DNA of 64,000 nucleotides from Treponema denticola ATCC 35405 (GTDB lineage: Bacteria; Spirochaetota; Spirochaetia; Treponematales; Treponemataceae), in contig NC_002967.9 in assembly GCF_000008185.1 (NCBI RefSeq), forward strand, positions 1-64,000, written 5' to 3'. The notes beneath the pieces are model-generated. The model saw nothing but the letters and a program-made list of their open reading frames with translations. It was not told the DNA's origin and made no database searches. Shown here in pieces: positions 10,014 to 18,800 of this stretch. Position numbers and translations under genes: made by a program. Position 1 is the stretch's first letter, and the number at the start of each line of letters is the position of its first letter.

Positions 10014-10868
10014 ATGCAAAAATTGTTTAAAATAACTTTACGCAACGACTACGCTTTTAAGCGTATATTCGGAGTAGAAGAAAACAAGGACGTTCTTCAG
10101 GATTTGTTGGAATGTATACTGGATATTCCGCCTGAGAATATCGCAGGTTTGGAACTTCTGGATAAGGAGTTTCATAAGGAACTTTTAAGTGAAAAGCTAG
10201 GTATTTTGGATATCAAGTTAAGGCTAAAAGACGGAACCTTTGTCGACATTGAAATTCAGAACAACTGGCATTTTGATTTTCCTGAAAGAACCTTATATTA
10301 TTGGTCTAAAATGTACAACGAAGCTATAAAACAAGGCCAAGACTATACAAATCTTCCAAAATGTATTACAATAAATTTGATAGGAAAAGGCTTTGATAAA
10401 AATAAGCGTTTACATAACAAGTATCTTGTTCTGGAAAAAGATACAAAAGAGCCTTTAGCTTCAAAACTTGAGATTCATATATTAAACCTTGAAAAGGCAA
10501 GACTCTTAAAAGAAGGCCAATTTAAAGATAATAAAACAAAACGCTTATTAAGCTGGTTGAAATTTATCGAAACTGATAATCCGGAGGTGCGGGAAATGTT
10601 AGAACAAGAATCGACAATGATGAAAAAAGCAAATGCCGCTATTTCTGTAATGGAAATGAGTCCTAGAGATAAATGGCTTTATGACTCTCGAATGAAATAT
10701 GAACATGACAGAGCTTCATGTATAAGCGAAGGCTATCGACAAGGTCTTGATAAAGGGGCTTACCAAAATAAACTTGAAACGGCAAAGTTGATGAAAAAGA
10801 TGAATTATCCGATTAGTGATATTTGCACAATATCCGGCCTTACCAAAGAAGAAATTGAAAAACTATAA
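10014..10868 (+). CDS. Rpn-family PD-(D/E)XK nuclease / putative transposase, copy 1
   Basis: A 284-residue protein of the Rpn (recombination-promoting nuclease, PDDEXK_2) group. The start RNDYAFKRIFG is the family hallmark. The nuclease core has the aspartate in GILDIKLRL (about residue 62) and the DIEIQN strand (about 80) as likely catalytic D and E-x-Q. The C-terminal 80 residues are charged and coiled, ending in a short helical segment, GLTKEEIEKL. A clear paralogue lies at 58289-59179, nearly identical over the first 35 residues and similar throughout. Rpn proteins of E. coli are DNA endonucleases that raise RecA-independent recombination; activity here is inferred. GAGAGG precedes the ATG. 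Confidence 0.88.
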   Translation: MQKLFKITLRNDYAFKRIFGVEENKDVLQDLLECILDIPPENIAGLELLDKEFHKELLSEKLGILDIKLRLKDGTFVDIEIQNNWHFDFPERTLYYWSKMYNEAIKQGQDYTNLPKCITINLIGKGFDKNKRLHNKYLVLEKDTKEPLASKLEIHILNLEKARLLKEGQFKDNKTKRLLSWLKFIETDNPEVREMLEQESTMMKKANAAISVMEMSPRDKWLYDSRMKYEHDRASCISEGYRQGLDKGAYQNKLETAKLMKKMNYPISDICTISGLTKEEIEKL

Positions 10869-10995
10869 GTAATGAAGAAACCTATAACTAACTCTGGTTC
10901 CGTATTTAAAAAACTTAACATATTCTAAGCAATAGCCACGTCCGGAATGCTCCGCTTCCTTTCGGGGTTTTTTATTACAGCCCCTTAAAAAATCC

Positions 10996-11024
10996 TAGAC
11001 CTTTCCGTTTAAAAGTTGTATATT
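10996..11024 (+). promoter_or_regulatory. predicted copA promoter, leaderless arrangement
   Basis: TAGACC (10996-11001), 17 bp, TATATT (11019-11024), then 6 nt to ATG 11031. The upstream in-frame ATG at 11016 would overlap the -10 element, so it is unlikely to be used. No Shine-Dalgarno sequence is seen. Confidence 0.5.
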
Positions 11025-11030
11025 AGTAAC

Positions 11031-13706
11031 ATGGGTAAAAAAATAAAGTTCAATATTACGGGAATGACTTGCTCGGCTTGTTCTTCTCATGTTCAAAGGG
11101 CTGTCGAAAAACTTGAAGGAGCTGCCGAGGTACAGGTAAATCTTTTAACCAACAGCATGAGCGTCAATTACGATGAGGCTATCCTTGGTACAGATAAGGT
11201 TATAGAGGCGGTTGAAAAAGCCGGATACGGAGCCTCGCTTGCCGAAGGTTTGAAAAACTCTTCTTCAAATAAAAATTCGGCTGACGGCAAGACTTCCGGT
11301 TCCCGCTCATTTCAAAACGATGCCGCCAAACTTGAAAGAGATAAGATAAAAAAAAGGCTAATCTTGTCTTTAGTCTTTATGATTCCTCTTTTTTATGTAT
11401 CGATGGGACACATGGCTTCTCTTCCGATTCCTCATTTTTTGCACGGAATAGAAAATGCTCTTATTTTTAGTTTTACTCAATTTCTGCTTGCTCTTCCCGT
11501 GCTGATTATAAATAAAAAATTCTTTACGGGGGGCTTTAAGGCTTTTTTAAACAAGGCTCCCAATATGGACTCCCTCGTTGCGGTCGGTTCCGGTGCAGCC
11601 CTTATTTACGGTATCTTTGCTATTTATAAGATGGCCTACGGAATGGGGCACGGAGATATGGAAACGGTAAGGCTTTTTGCCGGAGATCTTTATTTTGAAT
11701 CGGCTGCGATGATTTTAACCCTCGTAAGCTTGGGGAAATTCCTTGAAGCCAATGCAAAGGGAAAAACTTCTCAGGCAATTACAAAGCTGATGAACCTTAG
11801 GCCCAAAACCGCCCTTGTTATAAGGAACAGTAATGAAGAGGAAATTCCGGTTGAAGAAATTGTAAAGGGCGATTTGATTTTAATCAAGCCCGGTTTTTCC
11901 ATTCCCGTTGACGGTATCATAGTAGAGGGGAATTCTTCGGTAGACGAGGCTGCAATTACGGGTGAAAGCCTCCCGGTCGAAAAAACCGCAGGAGACAAGG
12001 TAGTAAGCGCCTCCATAAACTTATCGGGAACCTTTACATTTAAAGCTGAAAGGGTTGGCGATGATACAACCCTTTCCCAAATAATTGCTCTTGTAGAAGA
12101 AGCCTCGGCCTCGAAGGCTCCCGTTTCTAAGCTTGCCGATAAGATAAGCAACTACTTTGTGCCTGCGGTCATAGCTATTGCGGTGATTACGCTTTTTATC
12201 TGGCTGATTGCGGGCGAAGGCTTTGAATTCGCTCTTTCCAGAGCGATTTCGGTGCTTGTAATTTCCTGTCCCTGTGCCCTAGGCCTTGCAACGCCTACAG
12301 CCATTATGGCCGGAACAGGTAAGGGCGCTCGGCTGGGTATCTTAATCCGCTCTGCAGAAGCCCTTGAAACGGCTCATAAAACAAACACCGTAGTCTTGGA
12401 TAAGACCGGTACAATAACCCAAGGCCGCCCCGATGTAATCGATATTAAAAAAACCGAAAACTTTAGCGAGGACGAAGTCTTAAGCCTTGCCTATAGTCTT
12501 GAAGTGCTTTCCGAGCACCCCCTCGCAAATGCCGTTATAAAACGAGCAAAGGAAAAAAACTTAGAGGCTTTGAAAATTAAGGACTTTAAGGCTGAACACG
12601 GTTTCGGGATTTCGGGTATTGAAGAAGCTTCGGGCCTAAAAATCTTTGCAGGAAATGAAAAGCTTTTCCAAAAAAACAATATCGAAATTTCCCATGCCAA
12701 GGCCGAAATTGATGCCCTTGCGGAAAAGGGAGCGACCCCTCTTTTGATTGGCGTAAGCGGCGGTGCAGGCAGAAGTGCTTCGGAAACCGATACGGGTGCA
12801 AAGCTCATAGGAATTATAGCTGTTGCCGACAAAATTAAGGAAGGCAGCATTGAGTCAATAGCCGAATTTAAGGCTATGGGCATAAGGACTATAATGCTTA
12901 CGGGCGACAACAAAAAAACGGCAAATGCTATAAAGGCTCAAACGGGAGTAGATGATTTTGCTGCCGAGCTCTTGCCCCAAAACAAAAAAAACGAAATCGA
13001 AAAATTGCACCAAGCAGGTCTTAAAACGGCTATGATAGGAGACGGCATAAACGATGCTCCTGCCCTTATGACAGCCGATGTAGGCATAGCCATAGGAAAC
13101 GGAACGGATATAGCTATCGAAAGCGCAGACATTATTTTGATGAATGATAATTTACAAACGGCCGTAGATTCTATTCAGTTAAGCCGTGCCGTTATGCGGA
13201 ATATAAAAGAAAATCTTTTTTGGGCTCTCTTTTATAATTCTCTATGTATACCATTAGCGGCAGGAGTTTTTTACCCTCTCTTCGGAATTGTTTTAAGCCC
13301 GATGATTGCAGCAGCTGCTATGAGTTTAAGCTCGGTGTCTGTTGTAAGCAATGCCTTGCGTTTAAATTATTTTAAGCCCAAAAGAAAATGCAAAATAAGC
13401 CGTGATGCAGGTCCTGTATCAAGCAGCTCAGCTGAATCTGAGTCAAACTGTACTGTAAACACAGAATCTTGCGCAGCGGATAAAAATAAAATTAAGGAGA
13501 AAGAACTTATGAATACTGTATTAAAGGTAAACGGCATGCAGTGCCAACATTGTGTTTCCCATGTTAAGGAAGCTTTGACAAAGATTTCGGGTGTTTCAGC
13601 CGAAATAGATTTAGGTGCAAAAACCGCAACTATCACCCATCCTGAAAGCGTTTCAGTTGCAGACCTAAAAAAAGCTATTGAAGATGCGGGTTATACGGTA
13701 GAATAG
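11031..13706 (+). CDS. copA: copper-translocating P-type ATPase with HMA domains at both ends
   Basis: A P1B-type ATPase that exports Cu(I) across the inner membrane. The 891 residues comprise an N-terminal heavy-metal domain (GMTCSAC, C14 and C17), six to eight membrane segments, the transmembrane ion motif CPC near 413-415, the phosphorylation site DKTGT near 457, SEHPLA, TGDNKKTA and GDGINDAP. Unusually, a second heavy-metal domain follows the last membrane helices after a Ser- and Glu-rich linker (GMQCQHC, C838 and C841). The ATG at 827 of that domain has its own Shine-Dalgarno sequence, so a free CopZ-like chaperone may also be made. No copY or csoR regulator adjoins it. Copper rather than silver is the likely ion. 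Confidence 0.93.
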   Translation: MGKKIKFNITGMTCSACSSHVQRAVEKLEGAAEVQVNLLTNSMSVNYDEAILGTDKVIEAVEKAGYGASLAEGLKNSSSNKNSADGKTSGSRSFQNDAAKLERDKIKKRLILSLVFMIPLFYVSMGHMASLPIPHFLHGIENALIFSFTQFLLALPVLIINKKFFTGGFKAFLNKAPNMDSLVAVGSGAALIYGIFAIYKMAYGMGHGDMETVRLFAGDLYFESAAMILTLVSLGKFLEANAKGKTSQAITKLMNLRPKTALVIRNSNEEEIPVEEIVKGDLILIKPGFSIPVDGIIVEGNSSVDEAAITGESLPVEKTAGDKVVSASINLSGTFTFKAERVGDDTTLSQIIALVEEASASKAPVSKLADKISNYFVPAVIAIAVITLFIWLIAGEGFEFALSRAISVLVISCPCALGLATPTAIMAGTGKGARLGILIRSAEALETAHKTNTVVLDKTGTITQGRPDVIDIKKTENFSEDEVLSLAYSLEVLSEHPLANAVIKRAKEKNLEALKIKDFKAEHGFGISGIEEASGLKIFAGNEKLFQKNNIEISHAKAEIDALAEKGATPLLIGVSGGAGRSASETDTGAKLIGIIAVADKIKEGSIESIAEFKAMGIRTIMLTGDNKKTANAIKAQTGVDDFAAELLPQNKKNEIEKLHQAGLKTAMIGDGINDAPALMTADVGIAIGNGTDIAIESADIILMNDNLQTAVDSIQLSRAVMRNIKENLFWALFYNSLCIPLAAGVFYPLFGIVLSPMIAAAAMSLSSVSVVSNALRLNYFKPKRKCKISRDAGPVSSSSAESESNCTVNTESCAADKNKIKEKELMNTVLKVNGMQCQHCVSHVKEALTKISGVSAEIDLGAKTATITHPESVSVADLKKAIEDAGYTVE
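13509..13706 (+). CDS. possible free CopZ-like copper chaperone made from an internal start in copA
   Basis: Within copA and in the same frame, AAGGAG (13494-13499) sits 9 nt before ATG 13509. Starting there gives 65 residues, a complete ferredoxin-like heavy-metal domain with metal site MQCQHC and the usual ending DAGYTVE. This is the size of stand-alone CopZ. The preceding linker (KNKIKEKEL) has no domain character. Either copA and copZ fused by loss of a stop codon while keeping the old start site, or the start still works and yields two products. E. coli copA also makes a free chaperone, but by frameshifting. Confidence 0.45.
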   Translation: MNTVLKVNGMQCQHCVSHVKEALTKISGVSAEIDLGAKTATITHPESVSVADLKKAIEDAGYTVE

Positions 13707-13750
13707 CTTAAAAAACTTTAGAGGTCTACCTTAGATTTAGTAAAAGAAAA

Positions 13751-13783
13751 AAAATCGGCCGAAACTTAATTCCGGCCGATTTT
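13751..13783. terminator. bidirectional terminator between copA and the kinase-like gene
   Basis: AAAATCGGCCG (13751-13761) pairs exactly with CGGCCGATTTT (13773-13783) around an 11-nt loop. The A-run and T-run on the two sides let it serve both convergent genes. Confidence 0.8.
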
Positions 13784-13813
13784 CTCATAAGCCTTGCAAC
13801 ATGCTTTTAACTG

Positions 13814-14635
13814 TTATGGAAAAGGCTTATACTCGTTTACCATGCTTATTGCAGACGAAACCTTGCGCCCTCCTGCCATTTCTTGAGCAACATCTATGGC
13901 CTTTTGAATAAGCCCTGCGTTGTCGGCGACACCGTGTAAAATAATTTCATGTTCCGAAATATCGGCTTCAAGGAAATATATTTGAAGCTTCAAATCAAAA
14001 GAAATGTGGTTTACGATTTTTTGAGCCAATAAAAGCTCTTTTAATCTTTTATCGCCTAAAGCGGCATCTTCTTTGCTTATGGTTTTTTCAAGCCCGTATT
14101 TGATTATCTCGGCGGCTTGAAGATGACTTATATGCCCCGTATTTATAACTAAATTATATTCGGAAGAGTCTTCATTAACCGTATTAAAAAAATTCTTATG
14201 GAACCCGTCTCTATTATTATCGCTTTCCTCCATCAGTGCTCGCGCTTCTTTTTCGGAATAATTGAATTCCTTCATCAATCTCGAAATTCTTATATCGTCG
14301 GCAGCAACCAAGCGTACCGAATAAAGTCCCGGCACATTTCTCAAGATTGCGAAGCCTCCCCTGCCTATAAAAATGCTGTTGCCTGAAGAAGCATGCTCAT
14401 ATACTGCTTCACGCAAATAATCAAAATAAGAATCTCTTTCCCTTGAAAGGGATGCCCAAAAGCCGGGCTTGCGCTCATCATATTTTTTTAGCTGTACTTC
14501 CGAAATTCCTTTTGCAAGCAAATCTTTTTCCAACGACTTACGGTCAATAAAGTTGTAATTTAAAAGTTTGGCCAGCTCAATCGCTGTTTCGTCACCAAAG
14601 GAAGCGATTTTGCGTGAAATAGTTATAATTGCCAT
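13814..14635 (-). CDS. cytidylate kinase-like protein with C-terminal BON domain
   Basis: 273 residues. The first about 190 follow the cytidylate-kinase-like family (start ITISRKIASFGDETA, later FIGRGGFAIL and the arginine-rich lid region ISRLMKEFNY). The usual P-loop GxxGxGKS of true Cmk is replaced by a loop without GKS, as in the family of kinase-like proteins of unknown substrate. The last about 65 residues (from LLLAQKIVNH) resemble a BON domain, usually a phospholipid- or ligand-binding module. The combination suggests a regulatory or signalling role rather than CMP phosphorylation. ATAGGAGG precedes the ATG, and the gene diverges from the Nudix gene. Confidence 0.75.
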   Translation of the reverse strand: MAIITISRKIASFGDETAIELAKLLNYNFIDRKSLEKDLLAKGISEVQLKKYDERKPGFWASLSRERDSYFDYLREAVYEHASSGNSIFIGRGGFAILRNVPGLYSVRLVAADDIRISRLMKEFNYSEKEARALMEESDNNRDGFHKNFFNTVNEDSSEYNLVINTGHISHLQAAEIIKYGLEKTISKEDAALGDKRLKELLLAQKIVNHISFDLKLQIYFLEADISEHEIILHGVADNAGLIQKAIDVAQEMAGGRKVSSAISMVNEYKPFP

Positions 14636-14719
14636 AAAAACCTCCTATTGCAATTAAATTCGCTTTATAATAGAATAACCCGAAATTCTTGATATGTCAA
14701 ATGGAGAATTGCAATTTTT

Positions 14720-15286
14720 ATGGAAAAGAATAATGAGATTGTCTGGAAGCCTACTGTTTCCAGAGAGATCTTAAAAACAAGGGTCTTTAGTGTCTGTGAG
14801 AAAGACAGCATTTCTCCTGAAGGAGAAAAAAAGACCTTTATTTCTCTAAAAGCGCCTAGTTGGGTTATTGTTATTCCCGTATACCAAAACTCATCGGGAG
14901 AAGATATCTTTGTGATGGTACAGCAGTGGAGGCACGGTTCGGAAAGCGTCTGCATCGAATTCCCCGGAGGTGTTGTCGATAAAGGAGAAAAACCGGAAGA
15001 TGCTGCTTTAAGGGAGCTTTTAGAAGAGACCGGCCGAACTCCTAAAAATATAAAATGCTTATCTACACTGTCCCCAAATCCTGCAATAATGGAAAACTCT
15101 TGTACCGTTTTTTTGGCGGAGCTGGACAAGGGAGAAGTTAAGCAAAATCTTGATGAAGATGAATTCTTAAATATTCTTGAAATCCCCGTTAAAAAAGTTA
15201 TTCAAAACATGGGTAATCCGCCCTACACTCATGCTATTATGAACGCAGCTCTTTTTCTATACTTAAAAGAAAAGCAATATCACTGA
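14720..15286 (+). CDS. Nudix hydrolase, ADP-ribose pyrophosphatase type
   Basis: A 188-residue cytoplasmic hydrolase. The Nudix box runs from GVVDKGE to RELLEETG (about residues 82-103) with all metal-binding glutamates present. The preceding QQWRHG segment and the overall size are typical of ADP-ribose or sugar-nucleotide pyrophosphatases (NudF/YqkG type). GGAG lies a few bases before the ATG. Its stop codon lies inside the first of three tandem dyads that continue into the peroxiredoxin upstream region. Substrate is inferred from family resemblance only. Confidence 0.85.
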   Translation: MEKNNEIVWKPTVSREILKTRVFSVCEKDSISPEGEKKTFISLKAPSWVIVIPVYQNSSGEDIFVMVQQWRHGSESVCIEFPGGVVDKGEKPEDAALRELLEETGRTPKNIKCLSTLSPNPAIMENSCTVFLAELDKGEVKQNLDEDEFLNILEIPVKKVIQNMGNPPYTHAIMNAALFLYLKEKQYH

Positions 15287-15333
15287 TATGTCGGTGCACC
15301 GATATATCAGTGATAGCCACCGATATAACGGTG
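15281..15333 (+). promoter_or_regulatory. three tandem 16-bp dyads, possible enhancer-binding sites
   Basis: CACTGATATGTCGGTG (15281-15296), CACCGATATATCAGTG (15297-15312) and CACCGATATAACGGTG (15318-15333) fit one dyad, CACYGA-N4-WCRGTG. The first two together form a 36-bp near-perfect palindrome (15279-15314). The first overlaps the Nudix stop codon. The set ends about 100 bp before the -24/-12 element of the peroxiredoxin gene, which suits activator sites for a sigma-54 promoter. A stem-loop acting on the Nudix transcript is the alternative, but no U-tract follows. Confidence 0.65.
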
Positions 15334-15436
15334 TGAATTTTACCTAGACTACCTTAGTTTTATCGAAATTCTAAATATTTTAATACAAATTCCCGTATTT
15401 TTATTAAAAATACGTCTTATTTTGATTTTACTATCT

Positions 15437-15453
15437 TTGGCATGAAATTTGCT
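15437..15453 (+). promoter_or_regulatory. predicted sigma-54 (-24/-12) promoter of the peroxiredoxin gene
   Basis: TTGGCATGAAATTTGCT matches the sigma-54 consensus TTGGCAC-N5-TTGCW at all but one position and keeps the required 10 nt between GG and GC. The start would fall near 15464, leaving a leader of about 85 nt before the ATG at 15548. No well-spaced sigma-70 pair is seen in the same region. Confidence 0.65.
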
Positions 15454-15547
15454 TATATATAACCGAAAGACACTAAAAAACCTTTAAAAAGCACTAAAAG
15501 TTTATTTAAAAAAGTTTGCTTTAAAATAATTTTTTAAGGAGAAAATT

Positions 15548-16195
15548 ATGGAACAAATGACAATGAATATGCCCCTTTTGGGAGACGACTTCCCCCAGTT
15601 AGCGGTTTCGACAACACACGGACCTATGAAGCTTCCCTGTGATCTTAAAGGCAGTTGGTTTGTGCTTTTTAGCCACCCTGCAGATTTTACACCCGTATGT
15701 ACTACGGAATTTGTAGCTTTTCAAAAGCTCATGCCTGAGTTTGAAAAACTCGGCGTAAAACTAATCGGTCTTTCTATTGACCAAATACAGAGCCATTTAA
15801 AATGGATTGAATGGATTAAGGAAAAACTGGGTGTAGAGATTACCTTCCCTGTAATTGCTGCAAATGACAGCATTGCAAACCAAATCGGACTCTTACACCC
15901 CGGAAAAGGCACAAACACCGTTCGCGCCGTATTTATTGTTGACCCCAACGGAAAGGTAAGACTTGTTCTTTACTATCCTCAGGAAATCGGTCGAAATATG
16001 GAAGAAATTGTTAGAGCCGTTAAAGCTCTTCAAACCTCCGATAAGAATAAGGTTGCTTTACCTGCCGACTGGCCTAATAACGGGCTTATCAAAGACAGAG
16101 CAATCATTCCGCCGCCTCCCACAGAAGCGGAAGCTAAAAAGCGCTTAAAGGAATATGACGGTTACGATTTCTGGTTCTGTCACAAATCTTTATAA
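15548..16195 (+). CDS. peroxiredoxin, Prx6-like (AhpC/TSA superfamily)
   Basis: A 215-residue thiol peroxidase that would reduce hydrogen peroxide and organic peroxides in the cytoplasm. The peroxidatic cysteine is C51 in [11 protein letters not shown], and the supporting arginine is in the [10 protein letters not shown] segment near residue 126. A second cysteine at C211 (FWFCHKSL) near the end could resolve it, as in archaeal-type long peroxiredoxins. The long C-terminal arm after residue 165 sets it apart from short AhpC. AAGGAGAAAATT precedes the ATG. It stands alone between a -24/-12 promoter and a strong terminator, with no AhpF-type reductase nearby. Confidence 0.92.
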   Translation: MEQMTMNMPLLGDDFPQLAVSTTHGPMKLPCDLKGSWFVLFSHPADFTPVCTTEFVAFQKLMPEFEKLGVKLIGLSIDQIQSHLKWIEWIKEKLGVEITFPVIAANDSIANQIGLLHPGKGTNTVRAVFIVDPNGKVRLVLYYPQEIGRNMEEIVRAVKALQTSDKNKVALPADWPNNGLIKDRAIIPPPPTEAEAKKRLKEYDGYDFWFCHKSL

Positions 16196-16201
16196 AATTT
16201 A

Positions 16202-16233
16202 AATAGCCGATTAGTCTAATCGGCTATTTTTTT
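16202..16233 (+). terminator. terminator after the peroxiredoxin gene
   Basis: AATAGCCGATTAG (16202-16214) and CTAATCGGCTATT (16216-16228) form a nearly loopless palindrome, which opens to a hairpin in RNA and is followed by a T-run. Confidence 0.8.
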
Positions 16234-16307
16234 ATATTAAAGGCCATTTCTGGGTGTATTTTTTTTAAAAATATGGTACACTATTACTATATCACAAGGA
16301 GGCTGGT

Positions 16308-17762
16308 ATGATTACATTCTTTATCTGTTTGGCAATACTTATTGTAGGACATTTTGTTTATGGAAAATATGTCCAAAAAGTATTTGGTATTTCTTCTGCA
16401 CCTACGCCGGCAATATCTAAGCAGGACGGGGTAGACTATGTTCCTCTGTCGACGGGCCGTGTATTCTTGATTCAATTATTGAATATAGCAGGATTGGGGC
16501 CGATTTTTGGAGCAATTTCAGGAGCTCTTTGGGGTGCTTCTGCTTTCTTTTGGATAGGACTTGGAACGATTTTTGCGGGAGGAGTGCATGATTACCTTTC
16601 GGGAATGATTTCCGAAAGACATGACGGTGCCAGTATTTCAGAGCTTTCAGGCGTATATTTGGGCCCGATTATGAAATTTATCATGAGAGTTTTTGCCGTT
16701 GTTTTACTTATATTTGTAGGTACGGTTTTTATGAAAGGACCTGCTGATCTTTTAGCAAAACTCACACCGGAAAAATTCGGCTCGAATTTTTGGCTGATTA
16801 TTGTTCTTGCTTATTATTTCCTTGCTACAATTTTACCGGTAGATAAGATTATCGGAAAGATTTATCCGGTTTTCGGTATTGTTCTTATAATTATGGCCTT
16901 GGGTATCGGCGCCGGTATTCTTTTCAATGCTTTCCGCGGAACAATGACTATACCCGAATTTTCATTGGCTAATGTTCATCCTTCCAATTTACCGCGTTGG
17001 CCCTTGCTGTTTATCACCATTGCCTGCGGCGCTATTTCAGGATTCCATGCAACCCAGTCCCCTTTAATGGCCCGTTGTATTAAATCTGAAGCTGACGGAC
17101 ACAAGGTGTTTTATGGCGCAATGGTAGGCGAAGGAATTATTGCCCTTGTTTGGGCAGCTGCCGGTATGACATTCTATTATGGAACAGGCGGCTTACAAGA
17201 AGCTCTTAACACATTGGGCGGTCCTGCAGGTGTTGTTTACGATATTTCCTTCAAGTTATTGGGAGGTATTGGTGGTTTCTTGGCAGTATTGGGTGTTATT
17301 GCATGCCCTATAACATCAGGAGATACGGCATTTAGGAGCGCCCGTTTAACTCTTGCCGACTGGTTCAAGGTAGATCAAAAACCGATTAATAAAAGACTTT
17401 TATTGGCTATTCCTCTTTTAGCTATAGGAGGTCTTCTATCCCAAATAAACTTTAATATTATTTGGAGATATTTTGCATGGTCAAATCAAACTTTGGCAAT
17501 GATTGCATTATGGGTAGGAGCAATGTATCTATTCTTAAATAAGAAGAATTTTATCATTGCCCTGGTTCCGGCAACTTTTATGACAGCTGTTTCGGTTACA
17601 TATATTTTAATGGCTCCTGAAGGATTCAAGCTTGATAAGATGATTTCTTATCCCATAGGAATTGCTGCTGCTCTTATTTGTCTGGGCGCCTTTATATTTG
17701 TAATTATGAGAAAAAAGAAAAACGGTACGGATGTGCCGCCTATACCGGCCCCATCAGTTTAA
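16308..17762 (+). CDS. cstA: CstA-family carbon starvation protein (peptide/pyruvate transporter)
   Basis: A 484-residue inner-membrane carrier with about 13 hydrophobic helices. The family core is clear: GPIFGAISGALWG, GGVHDYLSGMISERHDG and GFHATQSPLMARC. Residues up to the C-terminal basic tail IMRKKKNG are shorter than the about 700-residue E. coli CstA, matching the short form common in anaerobes. E. coli relatives import peptides or pyruvate, and either would suit an amino-acid-fermenting treponeme. AAGGAGG precedes the ATG, and a strong terminator follows. Confidence 0.92.
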   Translation: MITFFICLAILIVGHFVYGKYVQKVFGISSAPTPAISKQDGVDYVPLSTGRVFLIQLLNIAGLGPIFGAISGALWGASAFFWIGLGTIFAGGVHDYLSGMISERHDGASISELSGVYLGPIMKFIMRVFAVVLLIFVGTVFMKGPADLLAKLTPEKFGSNFWLIIVLAYYFLATILPVDKIIGKIYPVFGIVLIIMALGIGAGILFNAFRGTMTIPEFSLANVHPSNLPRWPLLFITIACGAISGFHATQSPLMARCIKSEADGHKVFYGAMVGEGIIALVWAAAGMTFYYGTGGLQEALNTLGGPAGVVYDISFKLLGGIGGFLAVLGVIACPITSGDTAFRSARLTLADWFKVDQKPINKRLLLAIPLLAIGGLLSQINFNIIWRYFAWSNQTLAMIALWVGAMYLFLNKKNFIIALVPATFMTAVSVTYILMAPEGFKLDKMISYPIGIAAALICLGAFIFVIMRKKKNGTDVPPIPAPSV

Positions 17763-17766
17763 AAAA

Positions 17767-17799
17767 AAGCCCCGAGTTGAAAATCTCAATTCGGGGCTT
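17767..17799. terminator. bidirectional terminator between cstA and folD
   Basis: AAGCCCCGAGTTGA pairs with TCAATTCGGGGCTT around a 5-nt loop (one G-T pair), preceded by an A-run and followed by T-rich sequence. It serves both convergent genes. Confidence 0.85.
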
Positions 17800-17847
17800 C
17801 TTATTATAATCCTAATCTTTTTATTTTCCGGATTAAATCAATTCGGT

Positions 17848-18729
17848 TTATTCCAAACCGTTTTGCCTTTTTGCTGCGATGAGGGTATTGGCAACGAGCA
17901 TAGCTATGGTCATTGGGCCTACCCCTTTCGGAACAGGCGTTATTGCAGAAGCAATTTCACAGGCAGGCTCAAAGTCTACATCGCCTACAAGCCTAAAGCC
18001 GCTTTTTTTGGTACTGTCATCAATCCGGTTTACACCTACATCTATGACGACGGCGCCTTTTTTAATCATATCGGCTTTGATAAACCGGGGCTTTCCCATA
18101 GCTGCAACCAGTATATCAGCTTCTTTTGTTACTTCGGTTAAATTCTTTGTACCGCTGTGGCAGACGGTTACCGTTGCGTTTACATCCTTATTCATCATCA
18201 AAACGGAAAGAGGTTTCCCAACGATATTGGAGCGTCCTACAATTACAACCTTTGCACCTTTTGTTTCAACTCCGGTTCTCTTTAAAAGATGAATTACACC
18301 ATGGGGGGTACAAGGAATAAAGGTATCGTGTCCCAAAAGAAGTTTTCCGACATTTACAGGATGGAAACCGTCTACGTCTTTTTCGGGATTTATAGCTTCA
18401 ATTACGGCATCGGGATCGATTTGTTTGGGTAAAGGTAACTGCACTAAAATACCGTTTATAAGTTTATCGGCATTCAGCTCTTTTATAAGTTTTAGTAATT
18501 CATCCTGCGTAGTAGTCTCCGGAAGCCTGAATGTCCTGTCATTCATTCCTACTTCATGAAGAGCATTTGTCTTTCCCTTTACGTAAGATTGGGACGCAGG
18601 GTCATTTCCTACCAAAATAACGGCCAAGGTGGGTTGGACTCCCTTTGCCTTTATTTTTTCAACGTCTTTTGCAATATCGGCCCGTAGGTCTGCCGCTATC
18701 CGGGCACCGTCAATAATTTTTGCACTCAT
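17848..18729 (-). CDS. folD: bifunctional methylene-THF dehydrogenase / methenyl-THF cyclohydrolase
   Basis: FolD interconverts 5,10-methylene-, 5,10-methenyl- and 10-formyl-tetrahydrofolate. The 293 residues contain the folate-site tyrosine and lysine in SYVKGK, the LVQLPLP segment, DVDGFHPVN and the NADP loop [10 protein letters not shown]. The frame is open to an ATG at 18741, but GGAGG directly before the ATG at 18729 sets the start. Together with the cyclodeaminase near 55.5 kb and Fhs near 24 kb it completes a methenyl-THF to formate route. The upstream region has two AT-rich palindromes that could be operators. Confidence 0.96.
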
Positions 18730-18800
18730 TTTTTCCTCCATTTACTTGTATAAGTAACTATTCTTATTCCGGTTTGTTCTAGACTTGTGTTAGTTTAAAC

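Noticed and set aside
10941-10976. GC-rich imperfect hairpin followed by a T-run after Rpn copy 1
   Set aside because: Pairing is patchy; a terminator is possible but the stem is too weak to list.
11016-11030. copA start at 11016
   Set aside because: It overlaps the predicted -10 box; the family start fits ATG 11031.
12491-12913. Antisense frame of 140 codons inside copA
   Set aside because: Shadow of the high-codon-bias copA frame; no ribosome site or homology.
15340-15436. PerR- or Fur-type operator before the peroxiredoxin gene
   Set aside because: No TTATAATNATTATAA-like palindrome is present; the dyads and -24/-12 element explain the region better.
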